Source: Callaeas wilsoni
Lineage: Eukaryota; Chordata; Aves; Passeriformes; Callaeidae
Assembly (NCBI GenBank): GCA_013398955.1
Contig: VWPU01009432.1
Span: 450,001 to 514,000, forward strand
Reading direction: 5' to 3'
DNA: 64,000 bases
Shown here piece after piece: positions 49,535 through 62,600 of this stretch. The position numbers were made by a program, and so were the translations under genes. Position 1 is the stretch's first letter; the number at the start of each line of letters is the position of its first letter. The notes beneath the pieces were generated by a model. It saw only the letters and a program-made list of their open reading frames with translations. It did not search any database and had not been told where the DNA came from.

Positions 49535-51370
49535 ACACTAATTTAAAAATATTTACTTTGCCACTAAATTCTGTAAAGTTGTTTTAAAGCATTTTGTATT
49601 AAATCCTTTTATCAGGACTCAGATTCTGTGTTGCTCTACAGAGAAGGCTTTGTTGATACTGATTACTTTTCATAAATTTTCTACTCTCATAGGGGAAACA
49701 TGGTATTCATGAAAACTTTTACATATCACCCCATAATAGCTCTGTTCATCACTGCTAGCTTGAGCCTTGATAAAGTATGCCTGGTAACATTTGCATACCT
49801 GTCACAAAGTGACTAAACATCTTAATGAATGTATTTACAGGATGAAGTGGTGAAATACAACAGATATTTTGCAACATTCCTTCTTTTATAGGAGTGGATT
49901 TTTGCTGACAAAAAAAAAGTTTAAGATTTCCATTTTTATCTGGAGTTCTGTGAACTTCGAGATATTTTATTCAGGCTGCAGTACATCCTATTGTATGAAG
50001 GCGAAAAGTGGCAGTGATCAAGTTTTAGACAATGAATGTTGCGAGAAAATCAATAGTCTGATTAAAAAAAGAAAGCTCAAGAGGCTTCTAACCCTAAAAA
50101 GTTGATTTGTTACTTCACTATATCTCATTGAAAGAGCAAACTATATTAGTCTTTAGATTTACCAGGCGCATTATTCCTTGTGTAGTTTCAAACGTATCAG
50201 CAGTAATGAGAAAGAACATCTTTAGGTTAGCCCCTGTTTTCTCCTAACATATATCAGTTAGATCTGTAGGGAGAAATACTCTATACTCTATCAGGCAGGT
50301 GAGCTATAAAACCTGCCAGAACAAGGGACATCTTTGCACTATTTCTGACCCTGAAGATTAGACTGAAAAAATCTTGGTATCAGACATTTAAAAAATGTAC
50401 TGTTCCCAAAGAGACAAGGAGAGTGGAAAAGATATTATACAGAGAGCAGAAGGGACAATTATAAGTAAAAGTAAGTATGTGTGGAGGAAAGTTATGCTAA
50501 ATGCTGAACACTGAATTAAAAGACAAAATGTTTAAAATATTTATTTAAAGTACTATAATGAATGACAAAGGAAATAATGGTTTAAAACTTGAAAGAGCAA
50601 AAGTAAGATGTCATCTCTAACTAGCTAGAGTTTCTAATAAAAAGGGATAAGAGTGGTAGGACATTTAAGGCAATATTATCTGAGAAATGACTGAAAAAAA
50701 ATATTTTGGGAAAGTCTCCAAATGGTGAAGCAGAATATATTAGGTCAAGGACAAAGCAGAGCAGAGTTTCACTGCAAAATATAGGCAACTTCTGTACTAG
50801 CAATGAACTTTTGCTGATGAACCTCTGTGGACTCTTTCAAGGAGGCAGATTTCTGGGACTCAGTCCAACAAAGCACTTATTTTCAACTTAACTTTAAATA
50901 TGCAAGTCAACATGTTAGACTTAATTCATGTAAAAGCATTGAGTGAATATAGCATTTATCAGGACATAGCCTGATAGCTTTTGGTTTCAATAAGATTCTC
51001 CTTTGTCTTCAAGTTCCTAATAAATTTAAACTGCTGCAAATCATTAAAGTCTTGACTCCGTTGTCTTGATACACAATGAGTAAGTGTATGTGGGCTACAG
51101 CTCAAAATCTCAGAGTATTTAAACACCTACTTTACTTGAACAGTGTGAGCAGCTCTGGTCCTCAGTATCAAGAGAAATACATTACTATTAGAAGAAAATA
51201 AAAGACATTAAAGACCAGCACACTTGATGAGAGGTATGTTTTCACACGGGGAGAAACTAGGCAGATGAGGAGTCTGCATTTCAGAAAAGAGATGACAGAA
51301 GCGTATAATAGATGTTCTTAGAATCAAGAGAAGAATGGTAATTCTCATATCTATGTCTATCTATATGTGC

Positions 51371-51392
51371 ATGTATATATATACATATGGAG

Positions 51393-51428
<36 letters not shown>
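51371..51428. repeat. TA-rich palindrome and (TA)17 microsatellite
   Basis: ATGTATATATATACAT (51371-51386) is a perfect 16-bp palindrome. Eight bases later, 17 uninterrupted TA units run from 51395 to 51428. Such tracts can form cruciforms and are usually length-variable. Confidence 0.92.
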
Positions 51429-51430
<2 letters not shown>

Positions 51431-53015
51431 GAAAGAGTTACAAGGTACCAATTAAATTACCGGCAGCATGTTTAAAACAAGTATTATGAAATGTGTGCAC
51501 AATATGTTTTAGTAAACGGTGGTGCTTTTGAATGATAGGATCTACTACATTTTATTGATCTGGATACAGCCTCTGGTTTGTTGATCCTTATTGCCAGAAA
51601 TGGAGAAATGATACCACACTGTACTTCCCTGAGCATACAGTCTTTTTAAAAGCACTGTCTCCTGGCTGCTGTCTGAAACTGTTCTCAGCTGGATCGGTCT
51701 GATCTTATGTTGGATTTTTACTCTACAGTCAATAGAATATATGTACACAAGTAATTTTGGGCCCAGTAATGTGAAATCAAGAAAGTACAATAATGCTGAA
51801 AGCAGAAAAAACCTGAATGTATCACTAATAATAAAACTCAACACACAGTTTAACAATTAGCATCTCATTCATTTATGCAGACATGAATCAAGAGGATGTT
51901 TGTAAGTTCGTAGTTACTCATTTATGAGTTAACTTGCTCTAAGGAAGTAATATGGCACAGTTGACTGAAACTGTAAATCAGTTTTGGTATCTTATCTTCT
52001 GCTCGCTGCAAAAAAGACATTTGTAAGAAATTATCTTTTTTTATTTGTCTGTTTGCCTGGTTTTTGTCTTTTTTAAACAAAGACCAATAGTCTTAAACCT
52101 TGGAGTACAGTGATTGACAAACACTTTAGTGAAAGTAATGAATACCACACTGGAGAAAGTTGTTTAAGGCAGATTTAAGACCAGCTTTTACACTTGCTTT
52201 AAAAAACAGGTCAGTATCTCAGTCCAATACTTGCTTTTCTTGTGGTTATGTAAGGATTATACATTGTTCATCAAAAAAGGTCAAACCACACTTGGGTTAG
52301 ATAAATGTGTTGACTGAAGACCTGTTTATTATCATTTATTAAGACTACCAATATACTCAAAAAATTCAAACAAACGTTTGCTATTTAACTTGCATATTAG
52401 ATACAAATAGGCAACCTGAAGTTAAGAAGAGGCTATATCTTGACAAGGTTTATACATCAGGCCAAAAAGTATCCCAGTGCCTTCTTATCAGAGTAAACCA
52501 TAATTCTTGCAGAGAACAGGCACTATAATAAAATTAATGAAATGAAGTTAAAAAGATCTGAAGAGAAGAATTCCTCATTTTGGTGGAATAAGTGTATATT
52601 TTGAATCACTTCAGAAAATCTGGGACTGTGATATCATTTGCATAATGGTTGATGGATGTTAGTGTCTGGTCTGATACAACTACATTCAAGGAATCCTTTC
52701 ATTGAAGCAAAACCAGACCTTTGCACAAACGTTTTAAAAATTATGTTAATTTTTTTCTTCTTTGTAATGTCTCCAGATTAATTTATAGATTTATTAGTAA
52801 CCTCGAATCATAGTGCTGAAAATAAAGTTTATTCTTTTCACAGTTTACTAGCTGTGGAAAAGGAAGAGCACAGATTTCTTTCTCATTTCTGGAACTAAGT
52901 AGCAATCCAGTATTTTTAGTCCAGATTACTATAATAAGGACTGCAAATTGATTTTAATATATGAGACAATTCACTATTAATAGGACAAATCCAAAGCAGT
53001 TGTTCTCTAAAGAAA

Positions 53016-53160
53016 GAAAATAATTAATAATAAATTAATAAATTAATTGAAAATTAATAAAATCAACTGAGAAAGGACACATTAGCAAAAAACCCCAAAC
53101 AAACTAAACAAAAAAACCCTCAACAAACTAAAAAACTTAATAAAAACTTTAAGCAGTTTA
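53016..53160 (+). repeat. A-rich low-complexity zone
   Basis: AATTAATAA-type repeats (53016-53066) are followed by AAACAAACT/AAAAAACCC-type sequence. No ORF or element boundary is seen. Confidence 0.7.
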
Positions 53161-54696
53161 AAGTCTTAAACAAGACCAGAGAAAATTAAACTATAGAACA
53201 AAACAGAATACCTATTGCAATTGAAAAAGTTGACAAAGCAAAACCATTGTAATGTGTAAATAAACAAAATTAACAAGAAAAAGGGAAAAATAAGAAATGC
53301 AAAAAACTTAAAATCCTATACATTTATTCTTTAAAGCTGAGTGGTTAATAATAAAAATTGCAAGTATTCTATTTCTTATAGATGTTAGCTTAGGTTGGAA
53401 GCCAACTCATTCAGGACTTCAGAGGCTTGGCATGCTTTGAGAGAAAAGTACCCATTTTTCATGAAGGATAATCTCTGTTGATGAAATTAATAGAGTAAAC
53501 TGTATCACAGTGTATCGAATTTAGCTTTTGAGCAAGTGGTAACCTAACTTAAAGATGGCTCAATGAGAAATAATTTTTAAAATTACATCTGAAGTGGAAT
53601 TTTTTATAGTCTATGGGGTGATTTGACTGAAATGGGGTCATTAATATGACCCACCACATAACCTAAGCAATGAATTCCTTCATGTACCTTAGTCTCTGAA
53701 GAGAAACAATTCAAGGAAGATGTCTTATCTACCTAAAGTTTCCCTAGAAACAGCAATCTCTTTGCATGCAAGCACTGCTCTTTGCCATAGAATTGCCTAG
53801 GAAGCTCCAGTTGAAGACATTAATAAATCACACGGCCATTTCAGAAAGAGAGTTCAGTTTTTGTTTTATTTTAATTAGCTGAAAAAAAAAAGAAATCCTC
53901 TTGGGAAAATCAGAGTAAAGGGAAAGGGCAAGGCAAAGAGCTGGTCAAGATTAGCTTTTAGAGCAGCAGAAAGGTGAAGTAAAATGGGAAGCTTTGTCAG
54001 ATAGCTAGGGAATATGTTTTCACCGTCAAAAGTAGCTGCTAAGATGAAAATTAAGCATTGCTGTCTTTAAAATATGGAAAGTTCTGCAGTCTCTGCAAGG
54101 ACATGCCATCGAAGAAGGCTAAAATCTCCTGAATAACTTCTGTGACTTCAGGAAACTGTTTCCTTATGAGCTTCAAAGAAAGCCAGAAGTCATCACCTAC
54201 TACTTAGCAGTGTAAAACTACATTAGCAAGGTATAAGTTTTGGACTGTACTTCTGCCATTCGTAGAATATATTTAGAAGGTTCCAAAATGAAACATCAAG
54301 CAGAGAGAATGTAAATGTTATAGTTAAATGACAGCTCTGACTTCTTTCCATTAAAATTTTCAGTTAATTCACAACCCAATAGCATGAGTACTCAGCTTTT
54401 TTTCCAGACTTTTTAGGGATTTGGTTTTATGCCACTACCTTCATAAAGTCTGTACTGTATCAGTCCTCTAGTAAAATACAACAGGGTGCTGTGCTTTTCA
54501 GAAATTTCAGTTCATTGGCTGACACTCGAAATGACAGGTTAGTAAAAAATCCCCATGGCTATTTCATCGATTCCCTGTAGACAAATTCCAGCAGGACAGT
54601 TATATTCAGGTGACATAAGACTCCAATAAAGTTCAGTCAGACATGCAACTTATTTTCAGTTTGGAGGTATAAGTGGGCCACTTTTTGAATGATACT

Positions 54697-54718
54697 TCAT
54701 TTCAGAGATAACTGAAAT
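54697..54718. repeat. Small inverted repeat CATTTCAG/CTGAAATG
   Basis: The 8-bp arms surround a 6-nt loop and lie about 25 bases before the plus-strand CR1 element. Probably incidental. Confidence 0.4.
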
Positions 54719-54741
54719 GCATGGTATAGCACAGAGATGAT

Positions 54742-55129
54742 CAGAGTTGGGGCTGTTCAGCCTGGAGAAGAGAAGGCTCCAGAGAGACCTTATAGCAGCC
54801 TTTCAGTACTAAAGGGGCTGCAAGAGAGCTGGAGAGGCACTTTTTTCTAAGGCATGTAGTGATAAGACAAGGAGTAGAGGCTTTAAACTGACAAAGGGTG
54901 GGTTTACACTAGATTTTAGGAAAAAATTATTTATGGTGAGTGTGGTGAGGCACTGGAACAGGTTGCCCAGAGAAGTGGTGAATGCCCCATTCCTGGAAGT
55001 GTGCACAGCCAGGTAGGATGGGGCTTTGAGTAACCTATTCTAGTGGAAGGTGGCCTTGCCCACAGCAGGAGGGTTGGAACTAGATGGTCTTTGAGGCTCT
55101 CTCCAACACAAACCATTCTATGATTCTAT
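54742..55129 (+). mobile_element. CR1-type LINE 3' end, 5'-truncated
   Basis: The segment reads in the CR1 sense from GTTGGGGCTGTTCAGCCTGG through the last ORF2 codons and the 3' untranslated region. Hallmarks are CTGGAGAAGAGAAGGCTCC near 54760, GAGGCACTGGAACAGGTTGC near 54946 and TGGAACTAGATGGTC near 55074. It ends in ATTCTATGATTCTATA, the tandem octamer of avian CR1. Only about 390 bases remain, so no catalytic domain is present. It differs in its 3' untranslated sequence from the CR1 at 1582-2520 and probably belongs to a different subfamily. Minus-strand ORFs at 54809-55006 and 54931-55116 are antisense shadows. The left boundary is uncertain by about 10 bases. Confidence 0.93.
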
Positions 55130-58100
55130 AATCATCGTGGTAGAAAGATTTTGCAATCAGTCTGTAAAGATAGTCAAGTATTTTGGCGTTTGAGGAGATT
55201 TATATGTAGAAATATCAGTCTACTACCCTGAAGTGTTAAATGAAATTCAATTACATGTCATGCTAACTCATTTATTTAAGATTCTCTCATATCATTGAGG
55301 TGGAGATAACAAACAGATTAATTATATTTTTGCTAATTGGAAAGTCTAATTTTTTCTGACATCTTATTTAAATATCAAGTTTGCTGCAACTAAAAGTTAT
55401 AAGAATCCTATAAAAAAGGCTTCATACAGAATATAAAGTCCTTAAAAAGCATGTTTGGCCACAAGACTCAAACCTGAAATGTAAATGTGCAGCAAATCAT
55501 ACTTTAGTATGAATGTGTTCAAAGCAGTGTAACTTCAGTTTGGAGAACTGTGTCTGATTTAGTCCTGCAGAGGAACATAAGACTACCTAGCCACAAGATA
55601 AAGCAGGAATTCTGCATAACCCCATTGATCCTAAAGTTGGTTAACCCAACCCAAAAAGTGGGAAAGGCTAAGCATGGACCTCTCTCTTCACAAGGATTTG
55701 CCCCACTGAAATCCAAATCATCCCACCCACCACGCCAGCCCTGGCAAGAGTAATAGCTCTATCACTTTCTGCTGGCTTCAAGAAAAGCATTCTTTCATAT
55801 GCCTATTTTATCTCAATTATAATTTGCATTTCCCTTTGTCAAAGTGAGAGGATTAAGTCCCACATGTGCTAATTTTAATATCTTTGTTCTTTTCTTCTTT
55901 GTGTAAGCAATGAAGAGCTCCTCTGGGCATTAGAGTTGAAAATCAATTCCTCTGAAATAATTTTAATTTCTCTGCATTTATCATGAAATAAATGAAGCAG
56001 AATTTGTGTCATTTGTCTCATATACACAGCAATCAGAAGATCATGGAAGTGCATTTATGAGATTTTTTTCCCAAATTGAATCCCAATATAAATAAGTCAT
56101 ATCTAGGCATAACTGACCTGCATATTTTCCAAACTTGACCCTCAAGATCTAAGGTAATTCTACTGGCTCATATCTACACAATATGTAGTAATATCTCAAT
56201 TTATTTCTCCAATCTTTATTCATAATGTCAAAATTTTTTCAGTTATGTTAATTTTTAAAACATCAGTAATTGCAAACCATTTATCTTATATTATGCCTTT
56301 CAGTGCAGTGGACAGTCATTTCAGTTCCTAAAAAGATCCTGATTCCACAGGGAAATATCAGAAATAATTAGGAAGACTTCTACGTATCAGTGATTGAGAA
56401 AAAATCTATCTTCTGAAAGGTGAAACACAATGAAAAACCAGGTGACAGCTTACTTAATATTTACAGTTGAGTATGACATCAGACAGAAGTGTAGCACAGA
56501 TTGATTTTAATGGCAAGCAGCTGAGCATGCTTATTGATTTAAGAGATCAGTTACTTCACAAATGGCAAAGACCATTAATACACTAAAATCATAACAGTGA
56601 TGATACGAAGAATAAAAAGTGACCTTGCATTTAAATCCTCTCCTTCCAGGTAAAATGCAGGGCTCTCTGGATGGGAATGTACTCCCAGGTGAAACTTTTT
56701 AAGCATCATTATTATTTCTTTTTTTTTATTACAAGGCAAAATCTCAAGATTCATCAAAAATACAGGAAGCTTCATTAAGATCTCATAAATTAGTTTTTTA
56801 AATAAGAGTTTAAGAGTTAGATAAGGAAGAACAAATAAAATTTGAGATTTTTTACAGGCTTTCATATTTTAGGTTTAATGAAATAATTATTAAATGGAAA
56901 TCATAATGAAATGAATTTTCACATAGTTACTGAAGTCTTTCTAATATGGTCCCAGAAATTCTTCCCTTTCCCTTTTGACTAAGCAGATTTAAAAAAAAAA
57001 ATAGAAAGCAGATAAAAGGAAAGCAGGCAGGAAAAATGCAGCAAACAATGGTAAGTAAATGAAGATTATTAGAAAGAGAGATGAAGAATGAACAGTGTCC
57101 TTTTCAATTCCTCACTTTCCTTCTTATCAATTCTTGTTAACTCAAAGTATAGCGAAGGTCTTCTGGAATTTGTATTTCTTTAGGAGATGCCAGTGATTAT
57201 TTGTCATTGATTTAATTTCATTATATTTTTGACATTACAAAAGGCTACATGTAAAAACCTGAAAAATATTTTTTCTGTATCTTTTCAAGTATTCCATGTA
57301 CAGAATTTTTGAGTTCTCAATGATTTGTGTGTATGTGTACGGCTGACCAAAATTCTATCCCTTACTAGTGTCAGCAGACCACACCAGGGAATTAAACCTA
57401 TACGTCCGTAAAGTCAGAATACCTATATACAGTTTTCTTCACTAAATCATATGTAAGACTATTTGAGAATACATGAATGTGACAGCTTTTCACTCAGGAG
57501 AACTCAGTCAATCCTGAATTTTTAAACTTACTCTTGTATCATCAAATGAATAATATATTTCATGTACTGCATGAAGCAAAAAATGACCATCAGTTTGAGA
57601 ACCAGTGTTTTTTGACAAAATCTCTGGCCAGAAAACCAATATACTTTTCTATCAGCTGAAGAAGACAAATTCACCTTTTGCAGTTAAACAAGTTTTTGTT
57701 ATCTATAGAATTTTCTGTAAATGGAAATAGAAATGTCTCCAAGTTTTATCAGCTGCACTAAGGTTTATAGAATAAAATGTCATGTCTTAAGAACATAGAT
57801 AACTCTGGTTTCAGAGTTAGAAATGTTACTAACAACAATATCTCCAGGAAAACATCGCACAATTTAGGGAGAAACTAAACTGCAACTTCATATTTAGATA
57901 GGAAATATTCTCAGTCTGCCATTAGCTCCTGTAGAGTGAAGCAGAAGTGGCTCTACCATCAGATTCAGGAGCCCCACAGACTAACACTAAGATGTTGTTT
58001 TATACAGTTGTCATTCTCAAGCAACACTGAACCTGTTTAGTAAGGGTGTGAACAGAATCTTTGCTTCCACATGGCAAAGTGCTCATTGTAGGCCGAGAGC

Positions 58101-59206
58101 AGAAGAATGTGATGTATTATGTCTGTTAGAGTCAGCACTGTCACCATGCCTAGCAGGCAGCACTGGTGCGGCCAGCTAAGGAGAGCTTTAAGCAATCTAT
58201 CAGATAAGATGCAGATATATGATATCAGCTGTTGCAATTTAAGGTACAGAGAACTGTATCTTCTGTTGTAATTACAGCCATCAGAAACATAGAACCACTG
58301 GCTCCAGTGGAGCTATGCCAATTTGAAGTACCAAAGTATATGATCCACAATTCCTGTATCATATCAACACATTGATACGTATATTAAGGTAGCTATATAT
58401 AAACATAAATTTTATGTATTAGGCCACTCAAGAAAGAGGTGGTTAATCCAGAGGTTTCAGAATCCTTAACCCATTAGGCCATAATATTAAATCGAATAGC
58501 GTCTTTTGTCAATAATTAGAAAAATACATATTGTTGTCAGCTTGTATGTATGTTTGTGTGTTTGCTCCAGCACCAAGTTTAATGAAGCCAAAGCACTTAA
58601 ATCAGCACACAGCATCCTGCAGTTAGGAGAGGTCAGAGCTCCTCCTGAATTTTACAGGAAGGCACCATGTGTGCAGTTACCTCTTGTCCTCTGTGGCAAG
58701 TTCAAGTTCTAGCGGGATCTGAAAACCCTGAACCAATATTGCTCACAGAGGTATTTTGGTAACTGCAGGAAGTTCTGGTTGTTGCCCTCTATGACACATC
58801 TTTGAAGAAGCCATGTGCTGCTCACAGACAGTTAACGTTCAGGTGTCAGTAAATACTCGTTCTGGGAGCAGCCTCTAAATGTAGAGTCACCTTTTCCAGA
58901 AAAAGTTCAATATTCAGAAAAAGTTTTGTGTAAGTCCTAAAGTATAACATCAGACAGGCATGGACTCTAGGGAACTAAAAAATAAGCAAGATGGTAACAA
59001 AGAAGTAGTAGTTTAACCTACATTAAAGAGAAAACTTGAAAATCATGGGTGCTTTATAGTCTTCCCAGTGGCCATGAATATGTTAGAAAATACAGCTGGA
59101 AAAAGAATTTTCCCTTTCACTCAAAGGGTTTTTATGGCAAGAGAAATAAGATAGAAATACCTTTAATCACAACAAAGAAAGAAAAACAGTGACCTTAGTA
59201 AGAAAC
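55130..59206. other. Gene-free AT-rich DNA
   Basis: No gene is recognised. A slightly GC-richer patch lies at about 55540-55750, and its two short ORFs lie on opposite strands over the same bases. An A-run lies near 56991. A possible relic of an old fold-back repeat at 58300-58326 is listed separately. Confidence 0.5.
58300..58326 (+). repeat. Possible relic of an ancient amniote fold-back repeat
   Basis: The words CAGTGGAGCTATGCCAATTT resemble one arm of an old palindromic repeat that I recall as common in reptile and bird genomes (arms of the type TGGAGTTACACCAATTTA and GGGCCAGATTCTG). The match is short and from memory of the general pattern, so it is tentative. Confidence 0.28.
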
Positions 59207-59250
59207 AAAGGGCCAGATTCTGGTCTGGTATAAATCAGATGTTGGATGCC
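59207..59250 (+). repeat. Possible relic of an ancient amniote fold-back repeat
   Basis: AAGGGCCAGATTCTGG followed by TCTGGTATAAATCAG has the form of the outer arm of the same old fold-back repeat suggested at 58300-58326. The partner arm is not found directly alongside. Confidence 0.35.
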
Positions 59251-59722
59251 TGCCCTGGGGCATCCTGTGTCATGTGAGAGAGTTTGAACAGTACCCAGCT
59301 CTCTCCCTGTGTTTGCATGTAACCCCAAATGTAGCTCTGTGGAGCATTTTACTGCAGATTTCAAGCCTTTGAATACTGAAAAAAATGCTATGTAGAAGCA
59401 AATCTGGTTTCATAAGGTTTTGTATGATAAAAATAGACTATATATAATGTAGCTGACCAAAACAATACCTGTTTTCTACCTATTACCAATGTGACTATCA
59501 CTCCCTGCCAACACAGCATTATGCAAAGTAAAAGCCAAAAAAATCTTTGGGGATAGAAGGAGTAGAAGCCTTATGCCAGAAACCTGAGTTTTTTGATTTA
59601 TTTGATTTGACCTTCACAAAAACAGCAAGCAAGAAAACTATTTTTTTACATCAAGTCATTGTGGACTGATTGCAGTAGTCTGAAAGAAACAATAATTGAT
59701 TTCAATAATTAATTCCTTCTGA
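59251..59722. other. Gene-free DNA
   Basis: No gene is recognised. The final 40 bases are rich in AATAATT-type words and lead directly into the hairpin at 59723-59813. Confidence 0.5.
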
Positions 59723-59813
59723 CTAAAGCAATGTCGCTGTTTATGCACTCTTCCTAAGGCCAAGTAAAAAAGAACTTTTAGCCAGGAGTGCATAAACAGT
59801 AATGTTACTTTAG
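59723..59813. ncRNA. Candidate pre-miRNA-like hairpin (unassigned)
   Basis: CTGTTTATGCACTC (59737-59750) and GAGTGCATAAACAG (59786-59799) are exact 14-bp reverse complements. Pairing continues outward through G-U and A-U pairs with single mismatches at 59735 and 59729. It ends in a 6-bp block, CTAAAG (59723-59728) with CTTTAG (59808-59813). Inward, after a small internal loop, CTAA (59754-59757) pairs with TTAG (59778-59781), leaving a loop of about 20 nt. Total length, stem length and small symmetrical mismatches fit a microRNA precursor. I recognise neither arm as a known mature microRNA. The main alternative is a short palindromic MITE relic. Which strand, if any, is transcribed is unknown. 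Confidence 0.45.
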
Positions 59814-62159
59814 GGAGGCGAAGTCCCCTAACATACTGTTGATTTGGGAAAGGCTTTTTTTTACCCCCAGGCTATAAAAATTTTTTTATGTTCTCTCATG
59901 TTGCCTCAGGATGACCCTGAGATTCTCTCAGATTTATAAAACACAGGAAACAAAGTAGTATGCTATTTTGACAGCATAGAAAGGGCCACAAAATTAAAAA
60001 TATCATTTCTAGCGAGTTGAAAACATTGAAATATACTTCCAAAAATATGTGGAAGTAGTGTAAAATTCAATTGAGAACAGAAATGAAAACATTAAATGAT
60101 GGATTTCTTTCAATTGTTTTCTTTTTTTTCATGAGATCAGAGTTGTTTTTTACATATTGTTATCTAAGCAGATGAAGTACAGAATGAAAAGCAACTTCCC
60201 ATTCTAAATGTTATGACTTTTTTCCTCAGTTTTCATGGTAGTCACACTGATATTCATGACGCATGAATACGAGGAGTCTACCAAGCAAAATCCTTACAAG
60301 GATTACTTTTTTAAAAGACTAACTTGTTTATAACATAAACTCTGCCAAATTAATATGAGGGGCTAGCCGATTTCACACCAAAATGATTTTGCTCAGCTTT
60401 CTTGTATCTTGACTGTATCATAGTCTGGGTTTCTTTACTTGTCTGGAATTTATTGCCTAAATCTGCTGTAATATCAAAGTTTTATTATTGGTGTTACTCC
60501 TATAAAAATGACATACCATAATATAAAGCAGTACCTTATTATTCACATAGATTCCGCCTTAACTCCGTGCAGGTAAAGAACTTGACCTGGTGTGACTCCA
60601 CTGGTCCCTTGGTGATCAGATTCCTGCTATATAGATCAGAATTAAAGCAAAACTAGACCAGATGTTTTTGCTATTAGATAGATTAGCCCAAAACTAAAAT
60701 TAGGAAAACATACTGGATCTGATTTACTATCAATATATGATCTGTTGCTGCAGAGGGAGCAATGGATGGTAGAGCAGAGGCAAATGGCAATTTATTAATG
60801 CAGGCATGGGAGTCCCATACCCTCACCCCTGACTGCTCTAAAAATGCTGAACAGAAGGCCCCAGTCTGGTGGTGAAAGCTGGTTTTTGACAGGAAAAGTC
60901 AGTACAAACAACACAAAATCATTTTAACAATGGTGCATGAGAAAGTTCTGGTGGAAATACTTATCACTACACAAATTTTTTGTCTACAGATATATAAACA
61001 CATGTAATTTCAAACTTTGCCTTCAGTGTTTCCTTGAAAATATTGATATACCTGAAGCATTGTGATGAGCCACCAGATAGCAACATCCATGAGATTCTGT
61101 TCTTGAGTAACAAGACCCTTCTTTTTACTGTGCAAACCAGCTCTGTTAAAAACTTCGGATTAAATAAGAGGCTTTTCATAGAGTATTCCCATTTGGCATA
61201 ACTAAATTACAGCATGAAAACTTCATGCTCTGAGGCAGACTATTGTAAAATTTCAGGAATATAAGATATTTTGTCACAACCTGCATATTAAAAAATCTTT
61301 ACATTCATACAGCAACTGCAACAAGAGATTCTCAAGATGTTTTCATAAGCCTTAATCAAGCTCCCCAGAATTCTTGGAGAAGGACAAAGATGATCATTAG
61401 AGCTTTTCAAAGTTTTTCAGTCAAATAATTTATTCACCAAAAATGTAAATTTAGATAAACTGACAGAGTTTGTGGATTCAATTGCACATGCTGGAAACTG
61501 TATGTCTATGGGAAACTGTGTATTGTGAGACTGTTTTCAAAAATTTGGAATTTAAAGAAAAATATACAAAATTAAATGAAGCTGTTGTTGGACAAAATTA
61601 ATCTGGAGAATTCTTATTCATCAGGAAAATGACAAAGAAATTAATGGTTGTAAAACCTTATTTCATTTTTTCACTTTGATGACTGAAGTAAAAAGAAAAC
61701 CAACCACGTGCTCTATTAATATCTCTGTTTTGTGCATGACTGAAGTGAAGCCTTACATATGGTTTTATGACATGACCAGTCAGGAGCAAAGTGAAGGGTG
61801 AAATTAAGTTTTCTTTTAGTAATCTGCTGATTGGTTTCCTGGTTGGTTTCCTATTGACTCAGAAAGCACTTTATCCTTCACAGTAGCAAGTATTGGATCC
61901 TGAATATTTAGCTTTTTTTTCTCCTTTAGGGCACAGCAATATCAAAGTCATTTTCTGTCAGTGTTAGGTGACTGCAGAATCATGTTTTTGATTATAGCAG
62001 CAGCATGAGCTGTCCACATACCATCTCAGGAACATCGCTGCTTTATTAATCATTTCTCCAGTATGGAGGTAGCACAGAGCCATTTAACCAGAGAGTCTTA
62101 TTTCCCAGGAATCTGGGTTAAAGAGCTGATCACAATAAGAGCTGCCAGGTAGCAGCAGT
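59814..62159. other. Gene-free AT-rich DNA with small inverted repeats
   Basis: No gene is recognised. Small hairpins are TACTTCCA/TGGAAGTA at about 60034-60057 and AGCATGAA/TTCATGCT at 61211-61229. A stretch at 60585-60622 (CCTGGTGTGACTCCACTGG then GATCAGATTC) may be another relic of the old fold-back repeat seen at 58300 and 59207. Confidence 0.45.
61211..61229. repeat. Small inverted repeat AGCATGAA/TTCATGCT
   Basis: Exact 8-bp arms around a 3-nt spacer. It has no context that suggests function. Confidence 0.45.
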
Positions 62160-62600
62160 GATTATGGCACGTACTGCAAGGCAACCTCAAAACATACACT
62201 TAAGGACTCTGCAGCTCTTTTTTAAAGTCTGTCCTAGCGCAGATGGGGAATACTCTCTCAGGAGCACATGTTCGCTTCTGAAAGTATGCCAGGCATTCCC
62301 AAGTGCTACTTCTTCTGGGACTCTGCCTTCGAGCAAGAAAACCCCTAAAGCAAATGGAGGCTTTTGCTCTCCAGTTATGCCTCCGCTTCGTGGTCATCTG
62401 CCTACACACATCTGCAACAACAACCAAGGCGGTTCAATGCATCTGGGCATTGCTGTGCTCTGCCCTGGGCACTTGCATGCAGCCTTGCTGGTCTAGCTGG
62501 AATGGGGGATGTCCAAAGAGGTGCGTCAGTCACCATATCAGCCCTGGCGAGCTGTCAGCTTCAAGCTGCTTTTGCGAACAAACTCTTGATTTCTTTTATG
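62160..62600. other. CpG-richer, GC-richer block of unknown nature
   Basis: About ten CpGs lie in 440 bases (for example AGCGCAG, TTCGCTT, CCGCTTCGTGG, GGCGGTT and GTGCGTC), several times the local background, with raised GC. Three overlapping plus-strand ORFs (62158-62496, 62303-62608 and 62364-62603) and one minus-strand ORF run through it in different frames. That pattern reflects low stop-codon density in GC-richer DNA rather than a gene. It could be a first exon or promoter of a noncoding RNA, a solo LTR I do not recognise, or a conserved element. I cannot choose between these. Confidence 0.4.

Larger units (their letters stand above)
43451..54741. other. Gene-free AT-rich DNA with microsatellites
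   Basis: No gene is recognised. Listed separately are a GA microsatellite, a TA microsatellite, an A17 run, small inverted repeats and an A-rich zone at 53016-53160. A short hairpin with 8-bp arms TTGTACTG and CAGTACAA lies near 44406-44426. A direct near-repeat AGAATGGTACATTTT/AGAATGGTATATTTT lies at 47404 and 47427. Confidence 0.5.
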
